A program made the position numbers and the translations under genes. Below the pieces are notes generated by a model, which had not been told where the DNA came from, did not search any database, and was given only the letters and a program-made list of their open reading frames with translations. Of a stretch of 64,000 nt of DNA, positions 1-12,500 are shown one piece after another; the stretch's first letter is position 1, and the number at the start of each line of letters is the position of its first letter. Source of the stretch: Guadua angustifolia (lineage: Eukaryota > Streptophyta > Magnoliopsida > Poales > Poaceae); the NCBI GenBank assembly GCA_036346375.1, contig CM070508.1:36166862-36230861 (forward strand), written 5' to 3'.

Positions 1-184
1 TGGCCTTAGTTAGCATGGTAGTGTCCTAGGAGTGTCCAAAACTATTTTCTAAAAAGAAAATCTAAGTGGATTAAGACAACACTCTCAACTCATCTTATTC
101 TTCGCTCCTTACCTTTGCTGAAATTTTTATTTTTCTAAGTGGCCGTTTGAGAGTTGAGGATTTTTCTACTTCTCTTTTGAATAG

Positions 185-796
185 ATGAGGATGATTCAAG
201 AGTATGGAGAGCGTGAGGGAGGTTACGCAGCAGAGCTATGGCGTATGATGCGATTTCTCGGAGGTTTCGACAGACCAATCTACCAGGGAAATACCATAGT
301 ATGGGCCGGACTCGACATTGGCTGGAAGGTTCAGATCATGATCTATGCCCGAGAGAGAACAAGAGCAAGTCGTTCCATCCGCATCACTGTCAGGAGGTCT
401 ACATCCGACGCCGGGATCCAGGAGGCAGTGCGTCCGGCGATGAGGCAAATTGCTCGAACCTATTCCAGGGAGTTGGAGGGCACTGTATTCTGACACCATC
501 CACGCCGAGATAACCGCCATGATCGGGAGCCGATAGTGGAGGAGGATGTCACGATCACTCATCTGACAAGATATGTCATTGCTCAGGAGGATGCCATCGA
601 TGAAATGGTTCAGGAGCTGCAGAGAACCCGCGACGAAGCTAGGGAGGTGAAGACTTAGCTACAAGAGGTCCTAGCTCACTCTATCCAGAGGGTCCGTGAG
701 TTAGAGGATGCACTGTACGGACCAGAGCCGGAATCAGAAATGGAGCTGCACGACCCAGACTCTGAAGAATCAGAACCCGAGTCAGAGCTTGAGTAG
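185..796 (+). pseudogene. extra pre-gag ORF of chromovirus copy A (dsRBD-like plus coiled coil)
   Basis: One reading frame runs from ATG 185 to TAG 794-796 (203 codons), broken by TGA at 491-493 and TAG at 656-658. Both breaks look like single C-to-T changes of CGA and CAG. The first ~100 residues contain GGYAAELWRM, then two predicted strands (VQIMIYARE, RSIRITVRRS) and a helix (QEAVRPAMRQIARTYSREL). That strand-strand-helix pattern recalls a double-stranded-RNA-binding fold, which is inference only. The second part is a heptad-like coiled coil, ending in a Glu/Asp-rich tail. A homologous ORF occupies the same place in copy B (12706-13072). The ATG directly follows a pyrimidine-rich stretch ending in AG, like a splice acceptor. 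Its function is unknown; it is not gag, which begins ~280 bp downstream. Confidence 0.7.
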
Positions 797-1072
797 TGAT
801 CTAGCAGTTGGGACTCAAAGTGTCGAGTCGCGTCAATAAGAATAGAGTTACCAATTGTAATAGACGTTAAGGTTGTGTGCTTAGTTTGGTTCTTAATGTT
901 TGCTGAGTGTGCAGTATGTGTTGCATAGCCCTTAGGCTTTTGTAAGCAGCCATACCAAGTATAATTAATAAAGATAATAAAGTTTGGGTTTAACCTATTT
1001 TCCCCGCCTTAGAAATTCTTGCATCTTGTCTATGCTACTTCTATCTTCCCTAACCCAAGAAGCAATTAGTAG

Positions 1073-2290
1073 ATGGTGAACACTCGCGGCAACAACGGAG
1101 CATCAGGAAGTGCCTTCGCCGGAGTGATAGTCCCAATGATAGAACGCCACTACAGCCAGCACCGCCAGTGGACATGCAGAACTTGGGAGCCTTCTTGGCA
1201 GCATATACTCAACTTATGCAAACAATGATGCAACAAATGCAGAGCATGGCCAATCAAGCTGCAGGCAACAACAATGTGCAACAAGGCAACAATGGGCCGC
1301 GTTCTCACTCTAAGCTGTCAGATTTCATGAGAACCCGCCCACCAACATTCTCAAGCAATACTAATCCTTTGGAGGCCGATGATTGGTTGAGGACCATTGA
1401 GAGGAAGCTGCATATCACACAGTGTGAAGGTAACGAGAAGGTGTTGTACGCTTCACACCAACTGGAAGGAACTGCCGCAGAATGGTGGGAGAACTACTGC
1501 GCCGCACATGAAGCCCCACAGGAGATTTCTTGGGAGGAGTTTTCAGCTGCCTTCCGTCAATATCATGTGCTAGAAGGGATGATGGACCTTAAGAAGGAAG
1601 AGTTCAGGGCTTTGAAGCAAGGAGGCGGTCGATGGCGAGTACGAACAAGTTTACTCGATTGTACGTTATGCAATAGAAGACGTGGCTACAGATAAGGCTA
1701 GACAGTCCCGTTTCTTGAAAGGTTTAAACTCTGGATTGCAGGTGGGACTGATCACCCACAACTTCCCTGATTTTTAGGAGTTGGTCAATAAGGCTTTGAT
1801 TCTTGAGGACAAACGCAAGGAATTGGGTGAGGATCGTAAGCACAGCATGGCTAGTCAAGCTGGACGGCCTACTCAGTTCAGATTAAGGATGTCACCCCAG
1901 CAATTCGCTAGGATTCAGCCGCAGTTGCCAGGCAAGATATCAGCTTCATCGTCTCGCCCCGCTAACCAGAATTTTCAAACACCAGCGCTAGGAGGCAATG
2001 CACCAGCCGGGAGTCAGCAGTCTGTTGTCAAGAAATGCTTCTCTTGTAACGAACCAGGACATTTCGCCAACAAGTGCCCAAAGAAGGGAAATATTACTCC
2101 CGTTCATTTCAACCTGGGCACTACACTAGCCAAAGCTCCAGTGACAGGAAGTAATCGAGTGCCAGTGCAGTCAGGAGCATCGCCTCAAACAACAATGCCT
2201 GGAAGGATTAATCATATCACTGCAGATGAAGCCCAAGGAGCAACAGACGTCGTACTGGGTAAGTTCTTGGTTAACTCAGTACCAGCTACA
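1073..2290 (+). pseudogene. gag of chromovirus copy A
   Basis: This is the capsid/nucleocapsid gene. The likely start is ATG 1073, but the frame must shift before the well-read part begins near 1168 (MDMQNLGAFLAAYTQLMQ). A capsid-like region follows with LSDFMRTRPPTF and EGTAAEWWENY. The frame shifts again near 1620-1640, TAG at 1775-1777 replaces a probable CAG, and the C-terminal part carries one CCHC zinc knuckle (CFSCNEPGHFANKC, 2036-2077). The 797-1072 spacer before it is non-coding and A/T-rich. Gag would normally run into the protease without a stop. Here a frameshift near 2289 separates them. The gene cannot make a full Gag. Confidence 0.85.
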
Positions 2291-5200
2291 GTTTATTTGA
2301 TTCTGGAGCTTCGCATTCGTTTGTTTCTCGGAATTTTGCAATGAAGAATGGATTTGCTGTTAAGAATCTTAAATGTGTGCTTTTAGTCCAAGCCCCAGGA
2401 TCTGAATTTCGATCTAGCCTTGGGTGTTTGGGAGTAAAGTTGCTTATGAATGGGATAGAGTTCCTAGCAAATCTTATCCTGTTAGATACCCAAACCTTGG
2501 ATGTTATCTTAGGAATGGATTGGCTATCCAAGCATAAGGCTGTGTTGGATTGTGGCCAAAGGATGGTATACCTAGAAAGCCCTAGTGGCAATAAAGTGGA
2601 AGTGCATGCAACCGCAGTTCGTGATGGTCAGTTAATGGTCAATAGTGTGAAGGTTGATAATCTAGAAGATGTGCCAGTGGTAAGAGACTTTCCAGAAGTA
2701 TTTCCTGAGGATTTACCAGGCATGCCGCCAGATCGGAATATTGAGTTTGTTATTGAGTTAGTACCTGGAACAGCACCAATAGCAAAGAGGCCATATAGAA
2801 TGCCAACCGATGAGCTAGTGGAAATAAAGAAGCAGATTGAAGAATTGCTTGAGAAAGGGTTTGTTCGACCAAGTTCTTCCCCGTGGGGAGCACCAGTTTT
2901 GTTCGTCAGAAAGAATGATGGAAGTCTAAGGATGTGCATCGATTATCGTGCACTTAATGAAGTGACAATCAAGAATAAGTACCCTTTGCCTAGGATTGAT
3001 GACTTGTTCGATCAGTTGAGAGGAGCAGGAGTTTTCTCCAAGATAGATCTCTGATCTGGGTATCATCAGTTGAGGATTCGAGAGGGAGATATACCGAAGA
3101 CTGCATTTTCTACCCGTTATGGACATTATGAGTTCACAGTCATGTCTTTTGGACTGACCAATGCCCCTGTATACTTCATGAACATGATGAATAAGGTGTT
3201 CATGGAATATATGGATAAGTTTGTGGTTGTATTTATAGACGATATTCTTGTGTACTCCAAGTCAGAAGAGGAGCACGTAGAACATCTGAGATTGGTTTTG
3301 GAGAAATTGTGAGAACAGCAGTTGTATGCTAAATTCAGTAAGTGTGACTTTTGGAAGGAGAAGGTGGAATTCCTTAGCCATGTAATGACCGCTAAAGGAG
3401 TTGCCGTTGATCCAAGTAAAGTGGAAGCTGTGTTGCATTGGGAGCCGCCAAAGACAGTTACCCAAATCCGTAGTTTTCTGGGAATGGCGGGGTATTACCG
3501 TTGGTTCATCGAAGGATTTTCGACGATTGCTAGACCTCTTACGCAAATGTTGAAGAAAGAGAAGAAGTTTGCATGGACGCCAGTCGAAGAAGAGTTTTCG
3601 AGGAGCTAAAGCGATTAACATCTGCACGGTGTTAGTATTGCGGATGTCTGATGTAGCTTTGACATTTATTGTGACGCCTCGGCGGGGTCTTGGTTGTGTG
3701 TTAATGCGAGAATGGCAAGGTTGTAGCCTCTGCGTCAAAGCGATTGAGGTCGCACGAAGGGAATTACCCGACGCATGATCTGGAGTTAGCAGCCGTAGTG
3801 AATGCTTTGAAGATATGGCGTCATTATCTCATTGGCAATAGATGTGAGATATATACGGACCATAAGAGTTTGAAGTACATATTCAGCCAGTCCGATCTTA
3901 ATATGAGGCAGAGAAAATGGCTAGAATTGATTAAGGATTATAATGTTGGAATCCATTATCATCCTGGAAAAGCTAATGTGGTAGTCGACGCCCTGAGTCG
4001 TAAAAGTCAGTGTAAATATGACGGTAGCAAGTGATCAACCGAAGTTGTGTGAAGAATTTCAGAGGTTGAGATTGGAGGTTGTGCCACAAGGATTTGTAGC
4101 TGCCTTGGAAGTAAAACCAACCCTAGAGGATCAAATCAGGGAGAGGCAGAGTAAGGATGAGAAGATCAGCAAGATCAAGTCCAAGAAAGAAGAGGGTTTA
4201 GTAGAAGATTTCTCAGTAGATGAACATGGAACCCTGTGGTTCAAAGGCCGAATTTGTGTGCCCAATGAAAAGGAGCTTAAGAACTTGATTCTTGAGGAAG
4301 CACACGATTCCAAGTACTCTATTCATCTGGGAAGTGCCAAAATGTATCAGGACCTTAAAAGGAGATTCTGGTGGCCGAGCATGAAGCGTGAAGTAGCAGA
4401 ACATGTTGCATTGTGTGATGTGTGTCAAAGGGTAAAAGCAATGCACCAAAAACCCGCAGGACTTTTGCAGCCATTAAAGATTCCAGAATGGAAATGGGAA
4501 GAAATTGGAATGGACTTTATCACTGGGTTGGCCAAGACTCAGCGAGGTTATGATTCAATATGGGTCATCATTGATCGGTTGACTAAAGTTGCTCACTTCA
4601 TTCCAGTGAAGACAACTTATTCAGGGGATCGATTGGCAGAATTATACATGGCAAGAATTGTATGTTTACATGGTGTGCCTAAGAAGATTGTGTCGGATCG
4701 AGGTACCCAATTTACCTCAAGATTTTGGGATAAAACTGCATGAAGCAATGGGAACTCGCTTGAATTTCAGCACCGCTTATCATCCGCAGACAGATGGCCA
4801 AACAGAAAGAGTTAACTAGATTCTCGAGGATATGTTGAGAGCATGTGCGATATCTTATAGTGCATCTTGGGATAAATGTTTGCCATATGCAGAGTTTAGT
4901 TATAACAATAGTTATCAGGCTAGTTTGCAAATGTCACCATATGAAGCCTTATATGGTCGTGCCCGCCGTACCCCGTTGAATTGGAATGAGACGGGGGAGC
5001 GTTCTGTGTTTGGGCCTGAAATTCTCAGAGAGGCTGAGGAGCAAGTTGCCATGATCAGGGAAAGATTAAAAATAGCACAGTCAAGGCAGAAGAGTTATGC
5101 TGACAATCGCCGTCGTGATTTGAGTTTTGAACCTAATGATTTCGTGTATCTCAGGGTTACTCCTCTTAAAGGTGTAAAAAGGTTTCATGTCAAAGGACAG

Positions 5201-5560
5201 CTTGCACCCAGGTTCGTTGGCCCGTTTAAGATATTGAGCCGTCAAGGAGAGGTTGCGTATCAGTTGGAGTTGCCACAGTCATTAGCAGGAGTGCGTGATG
5301 TGTTCCATGTGTCACAGCTCAAGAAATGTCTCAGAGTGCCAGCGGAGTAGACGCCATTAGAAACAATCAAGTTGCAGGAGGACTTGACTTACAAAGAGCA
5401 ATCGATTAAAATTCTGAATGTAATGGAGCGTAGGACCAGAAACAAGTCCACCCGTTTTTGCAGAGTTCAATGGAGCAATCACTCGGAGAACGAAGCAACC
5501 TGGGAGCGTGAAGAGGACTTGAAGGCAGAATTCCCAAACCTATTCTCTAGCCAACCCTGA
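2287..5560 (+). pseudogene. pol of chromovirus copy A: protease, RT, RNase H, integrase, chromodomain
   Basis: The aspartic protease core DSGASHS is readable near 2296-2320, one frame away from the end of gag. Reverse transcriptase spans about 2700-3310 and keeps FIDDILVYS as its catalytic motif. TGA stops at 3052-3054 and 3310-3312 stand where copy B has Arg. RNase H follows, frameshifted at 3600-3760 and then readable with YTDHKSLKYIF. Integrase has the HHCC zinc-binding region around 4295-4440 and core segments MDFITGL and IVSDRGTQF, then a frameshift near 4740 and TAG 4817-4819. A further TAG at 5348-5350 stands where copy B has Gln. The final ~60 codons (RVQWSNHSENEATWEREEDL) are a chromodomain, which in this clade is thought to steer integration to chromatin. 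Confidence 0.9.
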
Positions 5561-5580
5561 ATCTCGGGGTCGAGATTCTG

Positions 5581-5593
5581 TTAAGGGGGGAGG
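5581..5593 (+). other. polypurine tract of copy A
   Basis: A purine run (AAGGGGGGAGG) lies between the end of pol and the first LTR bases, the expected site for plus-strand DNA priming. Confidence 0.75.
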
Positions 5594-6036
5594 TTTCTAA
5601 CATCCCAAATTTTTGGCTTTTTATTTAGTTAACAATGTTTTATTGCAATTTATGCTTTTTGTGAATTTTTTGGATTTATTTGGGTTTTCTGAGATTTATT
5701 TGAATTATTTTAAAATTAAAGTACATTGCCTTTTGTTGAAAACTAATTATAAAAAGATAAGTTTAAAATAAAGTTTTGCCAAAAATATTTTATTCCAGTC
5801 CAGAATGTCTCAAAGTATTTTTGAGATTTTTGTTGAAATTTTTCTGGTATTTTTATTGTCCTAAATAAATCAAATTATTTTTGGGTTGATTATAAAACTA
5901 ATGTCCTAAATAAAATACTCGAGTACTCGTCACCATCCAATCTCGATCGGGTGGCTGTCATTTCGCCATGTGGTAGATTAACCGTGAGCCGTTAGATTGG
6001 TTTTAGACGGCCTAGATTGTGCCACGTGTTGTAAAC
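5594..6036 (+). repeat. 3' LTR of copy A, truncated
   Basis: The LTR begins TCTAACATCCC, a one-base decay of the TGTAACATCCC that starts the solo LTR at 60304. Similarity to that LTR can be followed through A/T-rich sequence (AAAGTATTTTTGAGATTTTT) and a CCACGTGT-type segment around 5960-6030, but with large deletions compared with its 2.9 kb. After about 6036 no LTR sequence is recognisable and no terminal CA or target duplication is seen. Confidence 0.7.
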
Positions 6037-6424
6037 TTTGATTGCTCTGAACAAACTTTATGTGCTCTGAATGAACTTGAGATGTATTTTAATGATCTAA
6101 TGCTTAGAATCCTTTTAATTTAGTTCATTCAGTTCATAATATGCTAGTTTGTTTTATTCCCTTATGCTCTGGTATTTTCTGAACACAAATTAAACTGATC
6201 TTGGGCTGTTAATAAGAAAAATTGATAATAATAAATATTAAGGATCTAATATAGTCCAAATATGTCATGATTATTAAAGTTCTGATCATGCATCCATTAA
6301 GGGGGGAGTACCTACTGCAACTTCTGCATAATACTCTGTCAAGCTAACTTTGTTTTGCAGAATGTTTAAGAGAGCACAACAAAATAAATTCCTCCCTTTG
6401 AACTAAAGTTTGATGGATGGCTTA
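6037..6424. other. insertion target 5' of copy B; no complete gene
   Basis: A/T-rich sequence without a credible ORF. The last bases, GCTTA (6420-6424), are duplicated at 16344-16348, so this segment was once continuous with 16349 onward and may be part of the CACTA element that follows. A possible 3' splice site (TTTTGCAG) near 6352-6359 precedes about 60 bases that read PPFELKFDGWL in one frame. This may be an exon fragment, but it is not identified. Confidence 0.4.
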
Positions 6425-9400
6425 TGTCGTGCCCCGAATTTTCACGGATTCGGACACTCTGTGTATTCAGCACTAGTCCAGGATCAAGCTAGTACACACA
6501 GCGTAAACAGGTTGGAGTACCACAATCATACACAGCGGAAATAAATAATAAAGTACTCCAAGCATAATATAATCGAGTTACACGGCCTTATGGCCACCTT
6601 ACAATAATTCGCCACGCAGGGCGATAAATATCAAGTAGCACAAATTTATCAGCGGAAGCAAAAGTAAAGCAAGAACCCTTCATAACCACAGGCTACTGAG
6701 TGCGGCTCAACCCCTAATCCCCTTGGCCTTCAACGAACTCCTTCTCCCAAGCTGGCACAGCTTCTTCTTCTGAGGTTTTTGTCGATGCAAGAGTGAGTAT
6801 ACAGCATACTCAACAAGTCATGCACAATGCAGTTCTATTACTATATGCATGGCTTATCCAAAGGAAAGGCTCAATTGGCTATTTTGCATAAAGCGAGATT
6901 TCTCTTAAGCAGTAATCCTATTAGATCAAAAGTCAGAAACCAATATTCATAATATTTAATTTCCTCAATTCTTTTTCGAGTTTTGGCACACTGCCCTAGT
7001 TTCATTCACCTGACTTTTGGCACACAACCACCCATTCCACATTTTTATTTTTCAAAATCTACCCCTTATTTGTAATCACCGAGCAATGTCGATCATCATG
7101 ACACGGCTATTGAATAGATTCACACACGCACTCTGCGGTGTACACTTTACCCACAGGATCTGATCGTTCACCACACAGCGATTGATTGCAACAAAGTCTT
7201 TCAGAGACTAACATTTAACCGTTGAACCCTCCGATACTCCCCTTCTAACACTTCCTCGCTCGAGGCGAAGTTTAGGCAGGGCAAAATACTGTTGAATGGG
7301 TACCAAGCCGTATACAGTACGCTTCCTCAGATTACTTGATGTGCCTTTGTCACCCCGAGGTTTTAAAGGAAAGAGGTTACAAACCTACTTAACTAGGTCC
7401 GTCCCATTCTAGACAAGTGGTTGTACACGGAACTCAGTTCAAAGGCTCGCAAGGTTAAGTCCTTAATTGTCCCGGGCAAGACATCCGTTTTATATATTTC
7501 GGCACACAGCCTTCACAATCTTTCATACAACCCGTTGCCACACAGGCCCACCCGGCACGAAGCCTTCTTGCCACTTGCCCCGGTCCAAAACAATTCCCAC
7601 CCCTCTTTGTAATTAAGCAACACATGCCATTTTCCACCTCATTTCATGAATAGCACCACACAGGCTACTATCCCAAATCCATCTCATGACATAATCGCAC
7701 TTTTCAAAAATGCGTTCCATAATTGTTTAGTCAATATTCATTTGCTATTTGAAATTCATTCTTCGCATACAAGCAGGCTAAGCAGCTAATCACGGTCTAG
7801 CCTCCCGTGTTGGCATCATATTAATATCCAACATATTAAACATCTTAGGGTGGACAAGGATTTTTATGGCATATTAACATTATAATCAAGGTGGCATAAA
7901 CAAGATAGGTATTTTAACTACTGTTCCCATATAAGCAACATCATTTATACTTAACATAGCATGCGATAATTGAATCAAAATATATTTTCGAAATCTAGGG
8001 GCAACATGGTCAAAGCATGACTTGCCTTCAAAAAGGAGTTGGTTCTGGTCCGAGGTCTGCGATGGGTCTTCAAATTCTCCCTCGGCGATTTCCGGCAATT
8101 CGGAGTCTAATCGGTACAAGCAAGCACACAATAAATATGCAATACAGACAGAATCAACAACACCAAAAATAAAATAAAAATCACCATTAAATAGTTCACA
8201 TTTTTACAAATTTTTGGGCACTGGAATCACCCAAATCCGAGTTAAAATGCAAAAGTTATAGCATTTTCAAGTTTGCTGAATTTCATAAAATGAATAATCG
8301 AGTTACTCTATTTATTTTTCTGCTGAAAATCCGGATTAATTCTTCTCGGCGACACGCGTCGGCACCAGAGACGTCCACGTCGGTCTCGGTCACTGACAAG
8401 TGGGCCCGGATGGCGTCCGCGCCGCGCCGGGCACCTGGCGGTCCTCCCACTAACAAGTGGGCGGTGAAACGATGCTTTCGGCCCCACGTCGGCCGATCGA
8501 CAGCGTCGAGAAGCATCAAGCCCGTCTCACGCGCTTTTCCGGATCGTTGGATTGAATCGGCGGAAAAGACTACGGCGGTTCATCGTTAACGAGCCTCGTG
8601 GCCTCACCTCGGCGTCGGATGAAGATCGAGGCGGTTTGTGGGAGCTCGCGAAGAGTCGAAGAAGCGGCGGTGCTCGTCGCCGGAGCTGAAGAAGACGACA
8701 CGGGCGACGGCGTTTTCGAGTCTCTCCAGTGGAATGAAGTGGCCCAACGGGTGCGGCGTGACACAAGGAACTCGGAGGTGGTCTCAGGTGCGGCGGGGAA
8801 CGGCGGAACACGGCGGAAGACGAAGAAGAAGTGAGGAGAGGGAAGAGGCAACTACGGCGAGCTCTAGCGCACGCTGCGGTGGATGGCTGAGCGAGAGAGA
8901 TGAGGGGAAATGAGCGGAAGGAAGTGCTGAGCTCGGGGGTGTACTTCATTCGCCCGGACATGCCTTGGAACTTGCGCAATATCTCTGACATGATCTCCGG
9001 CTCCCAACGGCGGACGGCGGTGCCTGTCGCGCCTGATCCGATGTCGTCCGTCCACGTCGGCCGTCGATCACGATCCAACGATGGAAGCGGGCGGCGATTA
9101 GGGTTTCCTCATGAAAGCACGATGTTGGGCGGCCCAACATCAGAGCTAAAATTCGACTTTTGAATAAAAATAAATGCGAAATTCAAAGTAATAGTTTAGG
9201 GAACTAAAATGCGAAAAATTCGGAAAAATTCTAGAAAATATTTGAGCATTTTGAGCCTAAATAAAATATTTTCATTTATTTTTGATAAATACTTATTCTC
9301 ATATTAATTAATCAAGAGGAGGATATTTTAAATAAATATTAAGTAAATCCAATAAATCCTAGAAAAATTAGATAAATGCAATTAAATGCAAATAAAGGTT

Positions 9401-9465
9401 GGTTAATTCATAAAAAAATCAAATAACTCCAAAATTTAAAATTGGCCAAATTTCGGGACGTTACA
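6425..9465 (-). repeat. 3' LTR of copy B (3041 bp)
   Basis: Plus-strand limits are TGTCGTGCCCC at 6425 and GGGACGTTACA ending at 9465, so on the element strand it reads TGTAACG to CACGACA. The unit is A/T-rich at both ends, with a G/C-rich block at 8330-9110. ORFs in that block (for example 8527-9078 on -) look compositional. The LTR aligns along its whole length with 13290-16343, with differences grouped in short patches. Confidence 0.92.
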
Positions 9466-9481
9466 AACCTACCCCCCTTAA
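9466..9481 (-). other. polypurine tract of copy B
   Basis: On the - strand TTAAGGGGGGTAGG directly precedes the 3' LTR, as expected for the plus-strand primer site. Confidence 0.8.
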
Positions 9482-9508
9482 CAGAATGTCGTCCCCGAGA
9501 TTTGAGGC

Positions 9509-12500
9509 TTAACTATAGAATAGGTTTGGAAATTCCTTTTTCAGATCTTCCTCTCGTTCCCAGGTGGCTTCACTTTCTGTGTGATTGCTCCACTGAACTC
9601 TGCAGAAACGGGTTGTCTTGTTTCTTGTTTTCCGCTCCATTGTATCCAAAATTTTTATCGGTTGTTCTTTATAGGTCAAATCTTTCTGTATTTCCACTTC
9701 CTCCAGTGATGTTTGTTCCTCAAGCACTCGGAGACATTTCTTGAGTTGCGACACATGAAAGACATTGTGCACTCCTGCTAGTGACTGCGGTAACTCGAGT
9801 TGGTATGCGACTTCACCCTTACGGCTTATGATCTTAAATGGTCCTACATATCTTGGTGCAAGTTTACCCTTTTTGTGAAACCGCTGGACTCCTTTAAGAG
9901 GCGTAACTCTGAGATACACGAAATCTTCTGGTTCAAAGCTCAAATCTCTGCGGCGATTGTCAGCGTAACTCTTCTGTCTTGACTGCGTGATTTTCAATCT
10001 TTCTCTGATCAGTGCTATTTGCTCTTCGGCTTCTTGAAGTATGTCCGGTCCGAAGACACGACGCTATCCAGTCTCATTCCAATTTAACGGTGTCCTACAA
10101 GGTCGACCATACAACGCTTCGAAAGGTGACATCTGAAGACTAGCCTGATAGCTGTTGTTGTAACTAAACTCCGCATATGGCAAACATCTATCCCAAGTTG
10201 ATGTGTATGCTAACGCACAGGCTCTTAACATATCTTCTAATATCTGATTGACTCTTCGATCGCCCATCATTTTGCGGGTGATATCTTTGTCTTGAAGTTT
10301 AAGCGGGTGCCCATTGCTGTATGCAATTTATCCCAAAACCTTGAGGTAAATTGGGTACCTCTGTCCGATACTATCTTCTTTGGTACTCCTTGTAAGCAAA
10401 CGATCCTTGCCATGTATAGATCGGCTAACTTATCTCCCGAATAGGTTGTCTTTACTGGTATGAAATGCGCGACCTTTGTCAATCGATCCACGATGACCCA
10501 TATGGAGTCATAACCTCCCTGCGTCCTTGGCAGTCCGGTAATGAAATCCATTCCGATTTCTTCCCATTTCCACTCTGGTATTTTTAATGGCTGCAGCAGT
10601 CCTGCTGGTCTCTGATGCATAGCTTTGACTCGCTGACACACATCACATAATGCTACGTGCTCAGCAACCTCTCTCTTCATATTCGGCCACCAGAATCTTT
10701 CTTTTAAGTCTTGGTACATTTTTGCACTTCCTGGGTGAATCGAATACTTGGAGTCGTGAGCTTCCTCGATGATAATCTTGCTTTAACTCCTTTTGTTAAA
10801 TTTTCAAATCGCTCTTTCATCCATAACGTACCATGTTCGTCCAGCTTAAATTCCTTTGCTTGGCCTTCCTCCATCTTGGCCTTGATTCGCTTGATCTTCT
10901 CATCGTTCTTTTGACCTTCTCTAATCTGATCTTCTAAGATAGGCTTTACTTCTAGGGCAGCAACTAATCCTTTCGGAACAACTTCCAATTTCAATCTCTG
11001 AAGATCCTTGCACAATTCTTGCTGGCTTTCTTCCACTTTCAAATTTAGACTATGACTCTTCCGACTCAGGGCATCAGCCACTACATTGGCCTTGCCGGGA
11101 TGATAATGGATACCCATGTTGTAATCCTTGATCAGCTCTAACCATCTCCTTTGTCTCATGTTCAGGTCAGATTGGGTGAAAATGTATTTAAGGCTCTTAT
11201 GATCTGTATACACCTCACATCTATTGCCAATAAGATAGTGACGCCATATCTTCAGTGCGTGCACTACGGCTGCTAATTCTAGATCGTGTGTCGGGTAATT
11301 CCCTTCGTGTGGCCTTAATTGCCTTGATGCATAGGCTACCGCCTTTCCATTCTGCATTAACACACATCCGAGTCCTTGGCGTGATGCATCACAGTAAATA
11401 TCAAAACTCTGGTGCACATCTGGTTGAACCAACACTGGCGCTGATGTTAGCCGTTTCTTCAACTCCTGAAAACTCTTCTCACAATCCGGTGTCCAAACAA
11501 ACTTCTTTTCCTTCTTTAGCAATTGCGTAATTGGTCTAGCGATTGTTGAAAATCCTTCTATAAATCGGCGGTAATAACCAGCCATTCCAAGAAAACTCCG
11601 AACTTGCGAAACTGTCCTGGGCGACTCCCAATGTAGCACTGTCTCAACCTTGCTTGGGTCCACTGCAATTCCTTCCGCGGTCATCACATGCCCTAGGAAA
11701 TCTACCTTGCTCTTCTAGAAATCGCACTTACTGAATTTCGCATACAATCGTTGCTCTCTTAGTTTCTCCAGCACTAATCTCAAATGCTGTGCATGCTCTT
11801 CATCCGTCCTTGAGTAAACCAAGATATCATCGATAAACACAACTACAAATTTATCTAAGTATTCCATGAATACTTTATTCATCAAGTTCATAAAGTATGC
11901 AGGCGCGTTCGTCAATCCAAATGACATAACCGTGAACTCATAATGTCCATATCTTGAAGAAAACACGGTCTTGGGTATGTCCTCTGTCTTGATTCTCAAC
12001 TGGTGATATCCTGACCTAAGGTCGATCTTGGAGAATACTCCTGCTCCTCTTAATTGATCAAAAAGATCATCTATCCGGGGTAACCGGTATTTATTCTTTA
12101 TCGTCACTTCGTTAAGTGCGCGATAATCTATACACATCCGAAAACTCCCATCCTTTTTCTTAACAAATAGAGCCGGTGCTCCCCATGGTGACGAGCTTGG
12201 TCTGATAAATCCTTTTTCCAACAACTCCTCAATCTGTTTCTTCATCTCTACCAACTCTTCGGTGGACATCCGATATGGTCTTTTTGCTATGGGTGCTGTT
12301 CCAGGCACTAAGTCAATTACAAATTCTATGTCTCTGTCTGGTGGCATTCCTGGTAAGTCCTCGGGAAAAACATCTGGGTATTCACTGACCACTGGTACAT
12401 CTCTTATACTGACGGTTTCCAGATTATTTACTAATATCTGTCCTTCTCGAACTGCCACTGCTTGAAATTCCACTTTTCTACCCTCAGGGCTCTCGATAGA

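Larger units (their letters stand above)
1..6036 (+). mobile_element. Ty3/gypsy chromovirus, copy A (5' end outside window)
   Basis: A degenerate LTR retrotransposon lies on the + strand. In order it shows an extra ORF, gag with a zinc knuckle, aspartic protease, reverse transcriptase, RNase H, integrase, a C-terminal chromodomain, a polypurine tract and the start of a 3' LTR. The gene order and chromodomain place it among chromoviruses, probably the Tekay/Del group (inference). No 5' LTR or primer binding site is visible, so the element begins before base 1. The 3' LTR stops matching its relatives near 6036, so the 3' end is truncated. Several stop codons and frameshifts make it non-autonomous. 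Its LTR start resembles the solo LTR at 60304, so the two probably belong to one family. Confidence 0.9.

Noticed and set aside
6037..6424. Continuation of the copy A 3' LTR up to copy B
   Set aside because: Similarity to the related solo LTR ends near 6036 and the following sequence matches nothing in that 2.9 kb LTR that I could see.
8527..9163. Several long ORFs on both strands in the G/C-rich part of the copy B LTR
   Set aside because: They overlap in many frames, are Arg/Ser/Pro-rich and change frame between the two LTR copies; base composition explains them.
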